Shown: positions 13,125 through 26,590, counted from the stretch's first letter. The stretch is 64,000 bases of DNA from Nymphaea colorata (GCF_008831285.2 NC_045146.1:10862972-10926971); one strand, 5' to 3'. The notes: generated by a model not told the origin, from the sequence alone. A program made the numbers and translations.

Positions 13125-14520
13125 GTTTGAACACCTTGCTTACATTTTTATTCCCAATCAAATTTTATGCCCTTCTTTAAAAGTGTGGTTATAGGAAATG
13201 CTAATTGAGAAAATCTTTGTATAAATCTTCTATAGTAACCAGCTAATCTAAGGAAGGCTCTTACTTCAGTAATATTGTAGGGGTCTTCCATTTCTGGACT
13301 GCATCAACTTTGACTGGATACACTGCAATTCCTTCATAAAAAATAACATGTCCCAAAAAGGTTATCTCAGACAGCCAAAGTCATGCTTTGAGAATTTTAC
13401 ATATAATTTTGTGTTGTCGAAGAATACTCAATACTTTTCTCAAGTGTTCCATGTGCTTTTCTTGAGTGAATGGATAAATTAATACATCATCAATAAACAT
13501 AGTAACAGATTGATCAAGAAATTCTTTAAACACCAGGTTCATTAAGTCCATAAACACTGAAAGTGCATTAGTCAGTCGGAAGGGGAGAACACGAAACTCA
13601 TAATGTCCATGCTGCATTTGAAATCAGTCTTCAGAATATCCTCTTTTTTACTTTTTAGTTGGTGATACCCCGATCTAAGGTCGATCTTAGAGAATACACA
13701 AGCTTTCTTCAACTGATCCAAAAGGTCTTCAATTCTGGGGAGGGTATACTTATTTTTAGTAGTCACTTGATTTAACATCCAATAATCAATGGATAACCAA
13801 AATGAGCCATCCTTCTTGTTTGCAAATAACACAGGTGTGCTCCAAGGTGATATGCTAGTATGATAATTCCCTTGTTGATAAACTCTTGCGATTATTTCTT
13901 TAATTCTTTTCAAAATTAGCATAGTACCGGGTATCAAGTCAATAGGAAACTCAATCTCCTGTGGTAGTGACAATTTTGAGAGGACTTCCGAAAATACATT
14001 TACAAACTCACGTACCACAATTCTATCTGCTGTTTCTATTTGCTTTGTGGTCACATAGATAAGATAGACTATGTCATAACCCTTTATGTTTTCTTGCATC
14101 CACAAATTGGCTACAGTAATTTCTAATGCATGTTCATGAGTAAGTGCTTGGAATACTATAAGGTCAGAACTATTGGCCCGTACAGTAATCCTCTTTCTAT
14201 GACAACCAATGAACACTTCATACTCACTCATCCAGTCAATCCCTAAGATTATATCAAACTCTACTAGATCAATAATCATATGATTTGTAGGAAATTTATT
14301 TCCTAAAATTTCTACCTTGACATCAGGCAAATGCTGTGCACATTGAAACCAGATAGCACTCGGCACCCTAAGTTCATATGTGCACGTAGTGTTGCCATAT
14401 TTAAGCATAGTGACAATTGTAGAGATATAAAAGAATGAGAGGCTCTAGAATTCAACAAAGAATTTGTCAAGAATGAGTGTCTAAGTAAGGTACCTTCAAT
14501 AAGATCTAGATTCTAAAGGT
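13125..14520 (-). pseudogene. Ty3/gypsy (Tekay/Del-like) protease-RT remnant
   Basis: Part of a chromovirus-type pol on the minus strand. In order: a decayed protease near 14440 (the D-S-G-A site reads N-S-R-A, so the catalytic Asp is lost), the conserved [15 protein letters not shown] at ~14250-14200, then reverse transcriptase with [16 protein letters not shown] and [12 protein letters not shown] frame change near 13610 leads to [14 protein letters not shown] and the catalytic FIDDVLIY. The remnant continues with further frame changes to FLRLAGYYRRF near 13235. RNase H, integrase and chromodomain are absent. No LTR, PBS or PPT of this element was found beside it. It abuts the inverted-repeat arm on one side and a copia remnant on the other. 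Dead. Confidence 0.85.
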
Positions 14521-14559
14521 TCTCAATTGTTGTGGCATGTTAAATTAGTAGATGGAAGA

Positions 14560-16129
14560 TTATTGCCCATCCTGAGATAGGGGATGTGCATTTGCCTTTA
14601 ACTTATATTCAACAAGCTCTACATACCCCATAGTGTTCCATAAATCTTTTATATGTGAGCCAACTTATCAAGGAGTTAAATTTTAAGTTATTTTTTACCA
14701 TGCTTCTCGTGCTCTACAAGACTTACTGATTACAAAGACGATTAGTGCAGGTCATGAGGAATGAAAAGTTTACTATCTTTCTTGACCAAATGGAGTTGTA
14801 ACATCACTTGTTGAATTGAGTACGAGTCTTTTTCAGTGGCACCTCAAGTTTGGTCATCCTTCTTTTTCATAAACCTTTTTTTGTTGTTCCTCATATTCCT
14901 TCTTCAGCTTGTTATTAATATAAATCTTGTCAGGTTGGGGAGAAAAGTTGTATCTCTTAATATTCCTTCTTCAGCATCTTGTCAGGTTGCAGAGCAAAGT
15001 TGTAGTTCTTACCTTTCGAGTTAGAGTACCTTTGATCTTGTTGATGTTAATGTGTAGGAACTTAATTGGGTTCCCAATTGGTTATAGTCTAAGTATTATC
15101 TTGTTCTTGTTGATGCTTATTCTAGAGTGTTGTGGGTCTTCCTATGGAAAGAAAGGTCTGAAGTCTTGTATTTTCAAAATTTTTGTTATTGCAATAACAA
15201 CATATTTGGTTCCCCTAACGTGTTTTCATTGATGATGCTCTTGAATTTAAATCAACAACTATTACAGTTTTGTGATGACCATGGCATATTTGCTCAATGT
15301 TTATGTGCACATACATCCCAACAAAATGAGGTTGCAAAAAGAAAAAATAGGCATATCTCAATGTGGCCTGAACCCCTTATGTTCCAAAGTAATATACCTT
15401 CATATTTCTAAGGGATTCTATCCTTACAACTTGTTATTTAATTAATTGAATGTCTTTCTCTTTCATTGGTGATCAGACACCCATCCAAAATGCTTTACTT
15501 CAATGGCTTCATATTTTATATTGCTCCTAAAGTATTTTCTTGTGTATGTTTTGTGCACAAATTGGGTCCTAACAAAGACAAATTATATACATATGCAATC
15601 AAATGTATATTTCTAGGTTACCCTAACAATTAGAAAAAGGAATAGATGCTTTGATCTAGCCTCCAAAAAAGGATTAGATTAGTGTAGGTGTTACCTTTTT
15701 TGAGTTGCTTCTCACTTCTCTCATCCTAGGTTCATTGTACATATTGAAGTGCTTGGTTCTTCTTCATTCCCTATTCTCCCCGTTCCATTAGTGTTTGTTC
15801 CTTGTGATTCTCCTTTGGTTCGTACAGTCATCCACTCAATTCCAAGATCCTCCTCTAGTGTATACTTGCCAAGAAGCATGTTGCCAAGTATACACTAGAG
15901 GTCACCCTTTGGCCATTTTTTATTCATAAAAGAAGAGTTCCAAAGGTATACTAGTTATGGTGGTTTATATAGATGATGTTATTTTGATAGATGACCATGA
16001 AAAAGAGATCTCAAATTAAAATGTGCATCCATGACCACTCTACAATCAAAGTCACTAGACGTCATAGGCATTTTTGTAGATGTAGGTTTCCAAAAGAAAG
16101 AAAGGTGTGGTTTTTTCACAAATAAAACA
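14560..16129 (+). pseudogene. Ty1/copia pol remnant, gag-pre-integrase to RT
   Basis: From 14575 the frame resembles the pre-integrase region (IGDVHLPLTYIQQALHTP, then INLLYVSQLIKELN). WHLKFGHPS follows at ~14836. The integrase core runs from FDLVHVDVWGP-like sequence near 15030 through YYLVLVDAYSRVLWVFL to HTSQQNEVAKRKNRH at ~15310-15350 (an N replaces the usual QQNG glycine context). DKLYTYAIKCIFLGY is at ~15580. RT is represented only by VVYIDDVILIDDHEKEIS at ~15960-16010 and GVVFSQIKHV at 16105-16130. There are several stops and frame changes. Everything between the integrase C-terminus and YIDD is missing. Confidence 0.8.
15852..15901. repeat. Perfect 17-bp inverted repeat (hairpin)
   Basis: Positions 15852-15868 and 15885-15901 are exact reverse complements (CCTCTAGTGTATACTTG and its complement) around a 16-bp loop. 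It lies exactly where the copia reading jumps from the integrase side to the RT side, so it may mark the deletion or rearrangement junction. Confidence 0.9.
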
Positions 16130-18359
16130 TGTCACGCCCCAAAATGTAAAACATTGTTTTCACACTATCGAATGAGACAAACATATAACATAGAATATTG
16201 GGGTGCAACCTTCACAACAATCAAAACATCAATATAAATTGCAAAATAAGAATAAGGGTTGAGCCCTTCTATTAAAAGACACATTCCTTCCATGTATAAT
16301 GAATTACATTGACCATAATGACCCTATTACACAAAAAGAATGAAACATCAAGTTTTCTAAAAAGAATGGTAATAGAAGACATAAAATCATGATACAATGT
16401 CCGACATGGCACTACAAAAGCCTTTCAATGAGATGTGATTTTCACCCTCTGATGCCTAGATCTATAGCAACTTGAAAAAACAAAATGCTGAGCCTTCATG
16501 AATTGATAGCAAACCAGATAAATCTCAAAACCCTTTTGGGTAAGGGCGCTAAATATGGAAACTAAGACATAATGGAATACAACCACATAATACGTGTTGA
16601 AGACAGGCACCAAGGTAAACTATGAATGGATGTCCTACATGTAGAACCCAATGCAAGGATCTACACAACCACCTCCAAGGGCTACACTTCACATCTTCAC
16701 ACAATTAGCACTACAATTAAGGTTCTTGACCCTTACTTAGGAAAGCACGTGACTTATTAATTGAAACAATTTTTATTATATTCACATTTCCATTTCCATT
16801 TAATAGCTCATATGGATGCAATCACAGGCATGTGTATACCATGACCAACCTTAGGCTGGGTGACAGCCTCATGGTGGCTCAACATACTACAGATCTATAT
16901 TTGTTGTAGTGATAGAGCAATCTAACATGGAAAACTTATTTCAAGTGGATTTGCACAGCCTCCTCTAGGACACCCAAGTTAAGGAGACAGGAGTCCAATA
17001 CTCCAAAGAATATCACAAGGGTACTCTTGCAACACCTACCCCTTGAGCAGCCGGCTAGTAGGGTAGGCGAGTTGCAATCACATGATTTACCTTGTGTAAC
17101 TAGCCCCACATGTTAGTTAGCATCTTTTAAAATCTTTGATGTTAAGTTCAAATTCATTAATTTTTCGTTAGATTTCAAAAGCAAGCACCCTGCCAAGCCA
17201 TCCCTACAATCCATGACTCCAATGGTCAAATGGGTAGTTGTTGAATCACTGACATTTGGGATGGTCAAATACAAAAGAGGATGCCATCATAACTTTCACA
17301 CACAACAATTTTGATAAGCATACTCATTAAGCATAACACAAGCCATACATCAAATATTGTCGATAATTTTAGCGGTGATGTCCATGCAATTCAACCCACA
17401 TCAATGACTATCCTAATCACAAAGGTAGTTTTGGTCCATGATTGACATGCAGCTATCCTAAACAACTATATTTCTAGAATGCCTTCTAGTACATGGGTCA
17501 GGCTCAAGAAGCACTCAACTTGATAACCCGCTTAAGGCTGTCCTATATAGTTATTCACTAGCATGCTTATGCCAATGTAAATTATGTAAAAACAAATGAA
17601 AAAGAAAACAATAATAGACATATGAAAAGCACTACCACAGGTGGATCTTTCCATTTCCATGAAGGCTTGAATTGTAACACACACATTAATTCTTCTTGCA
17701 AACAAAGCCACTCATTCATTCATTATTCGTAGTAAAAAAAAAAAAAAAAGCTCTTTTTATGGCCCTGTAGTCCTAAGAGCTCACATTTAGGAGAGGTTGA
17801 ACACTTGTTATAGTTTGATACAAGAGAAAGATTCTCTTGGAGTGCTGCCATACCTGATGCATGTTTCAAAAACCAAAATCACTCGAGCTCTTATGCTTCC
17901 ACCCTAAATCAACTCAAAGCTTTGGTCCACCTGCAAAAACTCAAAACCATGAGTCCCCATTATGTGTAATTCGACATAGCCCCTAACTAAGGAGAAAAGT
18001 TGTAGGTAGGAAATTGAAGTTCACTAATGCAGAGGAGATAAGTCTCCAATCATAAGATCTTTTTGTTTTTCCATCTCTAGCATTTTGGTAGTAGTGACCC
18101 CGATATTGCTCATTTTTGGCCTAGTTTCTCCATCACAACCTCAACCAATGCACCAAATGCGCCTGAATTTGCTCTGATCCACGATTTTAGGTCCCAAATC
18201 TTTATAGAAATACTATAGTTGATTAAATTTTCTAACTCATCACTTCCTAGTTAGAACTTGAATAGACAAATTTTGAACATCTATCAAGTCTAGTTGATCA
18301 CAATATTTTGTTATCAAATGCAAGTCCCAATATAACTATATGTGTGTGTGCAAGCATAC

Positions 18360-18566
<207 letters not shown>

Positions 18567-19055
18567 CTTCCTTCAAAAAATTGTTTGTGTCCCATTAATT
18601 ATACATTTTGCACATGCTCATGCCCCCTTTTTAATCAAGTACATTATGCTTAATCCTACCGAGTCCCGAGCAACACACAAAACGTTAACTAGTCATTCCA
18701 ATAGTTCCACAATCCATAACACAGTAGAGTAAATATTCCATCAGTTAACATTCTACATTGATAGACTTATTCTAATATCACATCTTGAACCCAAAGAAAA
18801 AGAAAAAATAAAACGTTAAGTCCAAAAAGCATATGCACCACACCGAAATTCCCTAAGTGCTAACTGCACCACTTAATGGTAAATTTTATGTTGCTAAAGG
18901 CTGGTTGAAAATGATACCACAGCAAACAAACCTGTCCCCACCCACAAATTAAAGATAAAGCAGCACTAAGCTCACTAACTATTGCATAAAATCAATCTTA
19001 CCATCATAGATAAGAAATCCCTTTCATATACTGGAATGGGTCTTGAAATAAACTC

Positions 19056-19063
19056 TATTTATA
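19056..19063 (-). promoter_or_regulatory. TATA box of the solo LTR
   Basis: CTATAAATAGAG on the minus strand, about 1.16 kb from the LTR's minus-strand start. It is a good match to the plant TATA consensus. Activity is unknown. Confidence 0.5.
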
Positions 19064-20220
19064 GCCCTCTAAAACGTGAGTTCCATTAATAAAAATCACA
19101 TCTGCCCAAAAGTATGAGACATAGAGTGGACCACCTCTGCATTCAATCGAGCTTTACAAGGAAAAGAAAACACCCATTCGAGTACCTAAGAACCACCTCT
19201 TAAAAAAAGCTCACTCATGATATACCCATATTTACTAAAACTCTCACAATCACTCCCAAAATCATATTTTCAGTCGTCAACGAGCATTCTTTAAACTGAA
19301 ACAGGGTAGAACAAGGAGCAGACTTAGACTCCACTTTAGTCCAGCCCTAAGAAATGCAGTCCCAACTCTAAAAATTACCCCTCACACAGCAGCACCCCCT
19401 CCTGTAATCCATCAATTCACTAAATCACAAGCTTGGAGTGCAGCAATAACGAATTGCCACATCATGTGAGGAGACATTTAATAAAAACGTAGGAAATCTT
19501 CTCAGCTGACCTGCAATTTTCTCAATCCCTAACCAGTGATACAGTCAAGAACACATGACCAAGTACGGTTAGTAGATGAGAAATTCTACTAAATAAAGCC
19601 AAGCTCTCTTGCTGTTATCCCAAAGCAACTAGGGGATGAAGAGGGAGGAAATCATGTGATTTTCCCCAAATTTGCCATCAGCCAAAACACAACTCTGTGT
19701 GTGGGGGGGCGGGGGGGGGGGGTGGTGGGGGGGGAGAAAGTTCCTCCTGTATGCTTCTTTTCTCTTGTAGTCTCTTTTCTCCTTTTTTTTTTCAGCAACA
19801 ACATGCCCTAATTGCCTGAAACTATCAAGCAACAACTAATAATAATAGGTATGAATCCGAATCCACCACTAATGTTCCACGTTTTCCCTTAAAAACTCAC
19901 TCCATTAACTTGATTTTCTTAAAATTTGTTTTCACAAATAAAGTCCCCAAAATACCCTTTCATGGAAATTTTAATTACATTACCTATTTAGATCTTGGAC
20001 TTTCTAACTCAATTGTAACTCCCTTCGTAGCCTAACAATTTTTCTTTCTACCAAGATTATGTTGCTGGTGGGCATTACTATGAGTTATACTCCTTTCCAA
20101 ACTATCACCAAGATAAAAATGAAATTTCCTATTGACCCTTTGAGGCCAAAACCCTGTTCTATGTCACAAGCACATTTTAAAATGTTGAGTATCCCCTTGG
20201 GGACATTGTTAGGGGTTACA

Positions 20221-21520
20221 AAACATGTACTTTATTTATTACAGGAAATCAATACATTGGGTGCTAAACGGGCTACCATTCCTATGAATCCTAATTTGCA
20301 TCTTTATGATGGTCAGATTGAATTTGTGTGCAACAAATCATATATGTAATCGATTGGGAAACTCTTGTATGTGACTATGACTAGGCCGAACATATATCTT
20401 GCTATTGGCAAATTGAGCCAGTTTATAGACAAGCCTAAGGACATGCATTGAGATGCAGCAAGGATGGTCTCAAATATCTTAAGTCCTCTCCTAGCAAAGT
20501 ACTATTATCTAGAAAGGGAGTGTCTAGGATGTGGAGTCTATAGTGATGTAGGTTATGTGGGGTTCATTGATGATAAGAAGTCCACAACTAGCTTTTGTGT
20601 TTTTATTGGAGGTAACTTCATCACTTGGGAGGAGTAAAACGGGCTCAACATCATTGGTCTCCACCCCGACCCGATGAACAAAATCAGATCACTTCTTAGG
20701 CATTCATTGAGAATGATGAAGCGTAGGGCTTTGCTCGTGACGTGACGTGACGTGATGTTCCCTTAGGCAATTGCAAGTTGCAAGTGCTTTGATCACTGCC
20801 TGTCTAGCCTGTATCTTAAATGTTAAGTAAAGTGAAGTGAAGTCAATGAACAACCCAACCTCTTTGTTGGATGCCAAGAAGCTTCCACTTGTGGAAGGCC
20901 TTGGCCTCCCCCTAATTCCAAAGAGGGCTTTGCTCTGATGTGACCTAATGTTATGCTACTGAATGATTGGAATGATTCTCATATTCATTCATGATGAACG
21001 AAATCCATTTGCTCCCTACAGAATCCTAGATGCGGTCGGTACAGTTGGCTATGCTCGGATGGTCGGACTGCTTTCGGATCGAAGAAGGGGCAGATCTAAA
21101 TATGGTGCAGAAAGACCAAAACCAAAAGAGAAATGAATGGAAGATGCCTCTGGATGAACGATTCAAAGTCCCAGTGTACTACCCAATCTCAATGGAACCT
21201 GATAGGGTGATTTTTCCTTTGATTTTTTTGGTGAGGACTCTACGGGACATCTTGAACACAATCACACTCGTACTGGATAGGCCAAAGAGGAGGGTTGTGG
21301 TTGCTAGATCTAGTGCTAAGTTAGAGTATAGGACTATGGCCCAGACTACTGCACAGATGACGTGGATAAAGTCTATGCTCACAGGTTTGGGTGTTCAAGT
21401 TGATCTTCCCATGAAAATGAGATGTGATAATAAGATTGCCACTTATATTGCCAACAATCTTGTATTCCATTAGATAACTAAAAACATAGAAGTTATCAAT
21501 AAGGCAACTATGCATGGGCA
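20221..21520 (+). pseudogene. Ty1/copia RT end and RNase H remnant
   Basis: Continuation of the split copia frame. KHVLYLLQEINTLGAKRATI, then IPMNPNLHLYDGQ and the region RPNIYLAIGKLSQF are at 20221-20430. RNase H reads STTSFCVFIGGNFITW up to ~20639. After the foreign block it resumes at KRRVVVARSSAKLEYRTMAQ (21284-21345) and ends in MRCDNKIATYIANNLVFH at ~21473. The S-S-A-x-x-E-Y-R and C-D-N motifs are kept, but stops occur (20346, 20636, 21471). An open frame (21030-21473) fuses the foreign block to RNase H by chance. Confidence 0.8.
20640..21283. other. Foreign ~640-bp block inside copia RNase H (possible organelle DNA)
   Basis: The block splits the RNase H codons between W-R-S-K and K-R-R-V-V-V-A. 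The junctions share AAA (TAAAA at 20635-20639, AAAGAGG from 21284), with no TG...CA ends and no clear longer target duplication. Its composition differs from the surroundings: visibly higher GC and short direct repeats (GTGAC repeated in 'gtgacgtgacgtgacgtga', GTGAA in 'aagtgaagtgaag', 'ggctttgct' twice). This style is reminiscent of plant mitochondrial intergenic DNA, but I cannot match it to a known gene. Confidence 0.45.
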
Positions 21521-21802
21521 TTCTAAGTACCAGATATGAACTAAACATAAAATGCAATGAACATCTCCTTAATGTACATGCAAATCATTCCCAAGTGACA
21601 AAGATTAGGTTCTATACTTGAAACCTGCCTAAGAGATTGAATGTGTACCAACTTGTTACACAACTACTCAAGATGGAACATGTTTATAGGATTAGCTAAG
21701 AAACATCTAGCATGATGCTACCTTGTGTCTACATGAAAAAATTTTCAACTTTGCATATAGACCTTATAAATGAGATTTATCACATCTATTCGACCATATT
21801 TA

Positions 21803-22030
21803 ACATGTGCATGAATCTGGGAGACAAAACCTGACCTGTCGATATGAGGTTTGACCATTCTTGGTGCCTTTACTAGGGGTAATCAAACCAAGAACTAGAC
21901 TTCATGTTCTAGTACCAATGAATTAGATGTCTTCTAAATCCTAAAGAAAGCAGACATGCCTTGGATTTGAGATAATGTGAACTTTAAAAGCTAATTGGAT
22001 CCTCAAAAATAGAACTTATGAATAGGCAAA
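21803..22030. repeat. Direct repeat, left copy (possible Tat-type LTR edge)
   Basis: Matches 33981-34210 in the same orientation, with shared words such as 'tgtgcatga', 'gggtaatcaaaccaag.actagact' and 'taaagaaagca.acat'. By eye roughly 70-80% identical over ~200 bp, then similarity fades. The copies lie ~12.2 kb apart on either side of a Tat-like pol remnant. Confidence 0.5.
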
Positions 22031-23830
22031 ACTCGAAATGAGACTTGGTTCATTTCAAGCTCATCATTGATTTGTGCAAATAAACCTCACATGTATGCAT
22101 AGTCAAACTTGCTTCAATATCAAATTGATTTAAGATCCAAAATTTTTTACCTTAACTTGTAATAGAGATTCATGCTTTAGAGTTTACTTGAAGGCCCACA
22201 ATCTTTTTGAAACAGATTTATGCTTTAGACTTATAAGGTGATATCTAATATCCAAATTTCAGGATGCAAGATCCAAATCATATAAATTGTAATCCAAAGA
22301 TCCGAGTTCAGAATTTAATGCTTGTATATTGTGATCCTTGTTCAATTTTAATATTATTACGAAATCCGAATATATGTCTGAGATCCAATATCATCATGTT
22401 CAGAACTTAGATCCAATTCACCATGACATTCAAAACTTAAGATATGGTAGTACTTGTTTGAAGTTCAATAAATTTAGATTTGGGTTTATCTAGGCTTGCT
22501 GTAATTAGGATTTCTTACTAGGGCCAACCTAACTAGCGCTTGATTAAATCATGGTTCCTTATAGAGGATTCAATGTTAGGTATTAATTTAGCATCAAGAT
22601 ATTTTACATGTGGTAGCCAAAAAGATCTAGATATAGGGTTTACGACTTACTTGTGGTGGGTTTTAGGGTTGGTTTGGGTTAGACCCTACTTGGACATGGG
22701 TTAACTCTAGGTTTTAGATCTTGACCATGAATGAACCTAGGGTTTTTGGAAAATATAGTTTTAAAAAAGAGGTTTCATTTAAAAATGTACTTTTGGGGGG
22801 AGTGACCTCCCTCCTCCAAGCAAACAATAGGTTAAAATCTAAAAACACTATATTATCAAGTTCTTGAAATAGAAAAACGTTTGTAATTGTTCAAGTGCTT
22901 AGCTCAAAATTTGCATGAATCATGAGCAATTGTTCAGATTGACCTCTACATAATGTACGAATATCAAGCATGACAATTTTTCTAATATACACACATTCAT
23001 GCATTTAGACTTTGGATTGAGATATGGTTCTGAGATTCAGATCATGAACTGAATCCAAAAGAAAACTCTAGAAACTACACATGGACATGGACCTGAGATT
23101 TAGATCAAGATCCCCATCCATTGAAAATTTTAGAAATGGATCTTGGATGTGATATTTCAGACAAGTGATCTAGATGACAATAATTCATGGATCTAAAAAA
23201 TATGGATATGAAGATAATAATTGGTACTCTGAATATTGTGAATTGAGCTGTATATGACATATAACTTAAGTGTGGAATAATATTTTTGAAGATAATGTAG
23301 TTGTTTTACCCTTGGGTAAGAGATTGTTTTACCATTGGATAAGAAACTTGAAAGGAAGTTACTATTTTACCCTTGATGATCTAGTTCATTTGTTATGTAT
23401 GTGAAATGAGGAAAATGAAGATCTAAAACCGATAGGTTTGATGAACTTAGTTATATATGACATACAATCCTAAATATAGGAAAAAAATGGATCAGAACAA
23501 AATGATTGTTTTCCTACTAGGTGTGATCTTGAGTGAAACATGCTCAAATCATGAATTTGGTTAAAATTTCATTGAAAAGTTCCTCTCAAATTGTTCTAAA
23601 AGTCAATTTTTCTAAAATTTTCAAGCTATAAATGTCATATTTATAATGGAAAACCAAAGTATGGAAAAATCATGTTATCATTGGAATTTTCCATTGGTCG
23701 AGCAAGGGGTGCTTATATCAGCCACTTACTGGTAGGGATATGCTGAAAATCATAAGATTCTAATATGACTTAGCTGAAGTGAGCTCAGAGCTATTTTTAG
23801 AGTGTAGCAAGTACTAGGAATGAGTTCCAT

Positions 23831-24325
23831 AGGTTTCAAAACTGAATTGAACTTAAACCAGGGTGAATGAACTCAAACTGAACTAGGAGAAGATTGATTT
23901 ATATAAATATGAATGTAGCTTGATTTCAGCTCACTCTATTGGGTTGAGGTCAAATTCAGCTGAAACCCTTGAAAATAGGAGACTGACTTTTAGAACCATT
24001 AGAATTGAGTTGAACTCTAATCGGGATGAATTATCCCCAAAGCAAACTAAGGGAAGATTGTTTTATATATAATAAACATCATCCTAGCTCAGTTTTAGCT
24101 TACTTACTCTATTAGGTTGAGCTCAATTCAGTTCAAACCCCTAAAAACATGAGAGGGCGTAAGCTTTAGGACCTTCGGGAACAAATTGAACTTAAATTAG
24201 GATGAATTAGCTCAAATCAAACTAAAGGAAAATTGATCTATATAATTAACTATGATCCTAACTCGGTTTTAGCTCACTCCATCAGGTTGAGCTCAAATTC
24301 AGCTTAAACCCTGAAACCAGGAGAT
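23831..24325. repeat. Three tandem copies of a ~165-bp unit
   Basis: Copies start near 23831, 23988 and 24158. Each runs from a 'gaattgaactt.aa' segment through 'gaagattgat.tatat' and 'agctca.t..tattaggttgagctcaa.ttcag' to 'aaaccct.aaaac.aggag'. Units are diverged but aligned over their full length. They lie in the presumed 3' untranslated region of a Tat/Ogre-like element. Confidence 0.75.
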
Positions 24326-26099
24326 ATAGTGACCCAATGTAAACCTATGACTTACTGTATGACTGGAATTTAGGCTTGGCAACACAAAGTAAATGGGATA
24401 GTATTTTTTTTACTAAGTTAAACCAATCATGAACTATGGCTGGACTTACAGATGTATGCCCGAACCAAAAAGTGCAATTTTAGGTTTCAGTGAGCTGATT
24501 TGAGCTGCAATGGGTTGATTTAAGCAAGTTAAAGGAACTGGTGAGCTGATTTCAACTGACCTCAAAGACTTATAGGGATAAGAATCACCCTATTTGAGTT
24601 TGCCCTAAATCACCATCAGTTTTCGAGATTTTTTGACATTCAGCTAGAATGGAAATTTGACATGATGGTAAATTTGGAGATGTTTAGATGTGTGAGAATT
24701 ATCCTAGTTGCACAAATGTTAGGCAATTCTCAAACTTCCTAGTGAAATTCTCAATTTTGAGCTCTAAAATGGCAGGTCACATGGGCAAATGAACTTTTTC
24801 AGGATGATGACAACCAAGGTGATTTGGGTCTTGGCCTTAGTCCAGGATGAACTTTTTTTGTTATCATAAACGGCCCCAACTATTGAAATATTTGTTTTGA
24901 AAACTAATTTAAAATCACATTATGATGGGCAAAATAGTAATTTTGACCTATGAAAAATTTGGAGACCTATAGATTCCCCTCGTTCTTAGTGGCAAAGACT
25001 AGACACACCAAATTTTGAAAATTTAAATAGCCCAAGTATAAAAGAAGTTTTTAGGTTCGAAAAGCTCTTGAGATTTGTAGAAATCGGGACATTTCTGTTC
25101 TTTAAAACGATGCCTCAGCTTGAAAATTGAGATGTTCATTGTTATAAAAAATGTGTCTAAATAGGATGAGTTCAAAAGTTCCACATCTGATTTTGAGATT
25201 TTGCTTTTTGTTGAGCTTAACATCTTGAAAGACATGTCATTACTTCATCATTGTCTTGAGAATCAAAATTTTCCCTACTCATTGCCTAGCAACTTTCCGA
25301 AGGAGAATTCTTTTTATCTCTATTCATGAAGTTAAAAGCAATCTACTATTTTCATAAAGATTCTCATATATGATCTATAATGGATTTCATCAACATCCTG
25401 GTTGTGAGAGATTACATGGTTCTTATAGAGGAATTTCTGATCTAAGAGTTCCCTTGTTCTCCAAACAAGCATTCTTCCTTTTTGCATTCCTTTTTCTTTT
25501 CTTGTAATTTGGCTGCTTTGGCTCTTCTCTCTGGATCTTTTCTTTGTTCTTTTCTATTTCAGGCTGACCTTCAACTGTGAGGGAAATACCTCACCACCCC
25601 ACATGCTATCTAGAATTTCATTTTTTTGGTGTTCCTTGTATAGCTCTTTCTCAGTCTTCGACTTGTTTCAATTTGCAAGTTCCAACCAAGTGAGTGATTT
25701 TCAGTCCTAGTGAAATATATGTAAATGAACGGTATGCCTGCCCAATACTCTCGACTAACTATTCTAGTGGAACCACTATACTTACTCTGAGCCCATCTCT
25801 CAGTGCTCATTTTAATCGAACCTAGTTGATCTCAATCATTGTTCCTCATACACAGATCGATTAAGCATTCACATCTAGTTAGTCATTAAAACAAATGACA
25901 TTCCATGTACTTGATTCCCTCCATATCATTAACATGTACTTTAAGTTTATGTCATGGTTTTCTCAAGTCCTCCTTTTTAGTTTTTCTCTAGATTATGATC
26001 ATAAATCATTTTTCCTCCCAAGAAAAGGTTGAATCACTCTAACATGTTCGATTCAAGATCCTCATATCAAAATTATGCAATACTCTGGTCAAATGTGTG

Positions 26100-26590
26100 T
26101 GGTCATGTGTTCTTATGTGAGCACAGGTTTCAATGTATTCATGGGTTCTTCTATTCACATGAATACAGGCTTTAAATTGAGAAGGTTTGGTTCATTTAAC
26201 ATGAGTACAAGGAGGTGCACTGGAGACATGAGTTCATGGTGATGAGGTGCCGAAGAGCCTTACAATGCGAGTCCTAGCCAATGCAAGACAAGTTCCAGGG
26301 TGGTGTCTCACAAGTTTGGCATACATCATATGCATTTTGTGCACCTACGGTGCAAGTTTTGTGCACAATAGTCAAGTTCGGTCTATTCACATGTTCCTAT
26401 GTGCATGTGAGCACAGGTTCAAATGTACTAGTTCTATGTATTGCAAATGTTGTTTAAAACATGAGTGCAAGGGTTTGGTGTTTTCATGTGTTCATGTATG
26501 CCTATGAATAAAAGTTTGGATGTACCAAAGCACCAAAGTTGTATTTATGTATTCTTGTATGCATGTGAGCACAGGTTCTATACCCACTAT
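26100..26590. repeat. Irregular repeats of a 'gcatgtgagcacaggttc' word
   Basis: The word or a clear derivative occurs near 26110, 26150, 26390, 26490 and 26555 with 'catgtgttc' before it. Spacing is irregular (40-230 bp), so this is a decayed array or dispersed motif rather than a clean tandem repeat. Confidence 0.45.

Noticed and set aside
15127-15411. 94-codon frame as an independent plant gene
   Set aside because: Its second half is copia integrase (QQNEVAKRKNRH), continuous with flanking copia frames.
19701-19732. Poly-G run as a possible G-quadruplex regulatory element
   Set aside because: It could fold, but it is a homopolymer-like run inside a dead solo LTR with no supporting context.
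21030-21473. 147-codon frame as a novel gene
   Set aside because: It is a chance fusion between the foreign block and the copia RNase H remnant.
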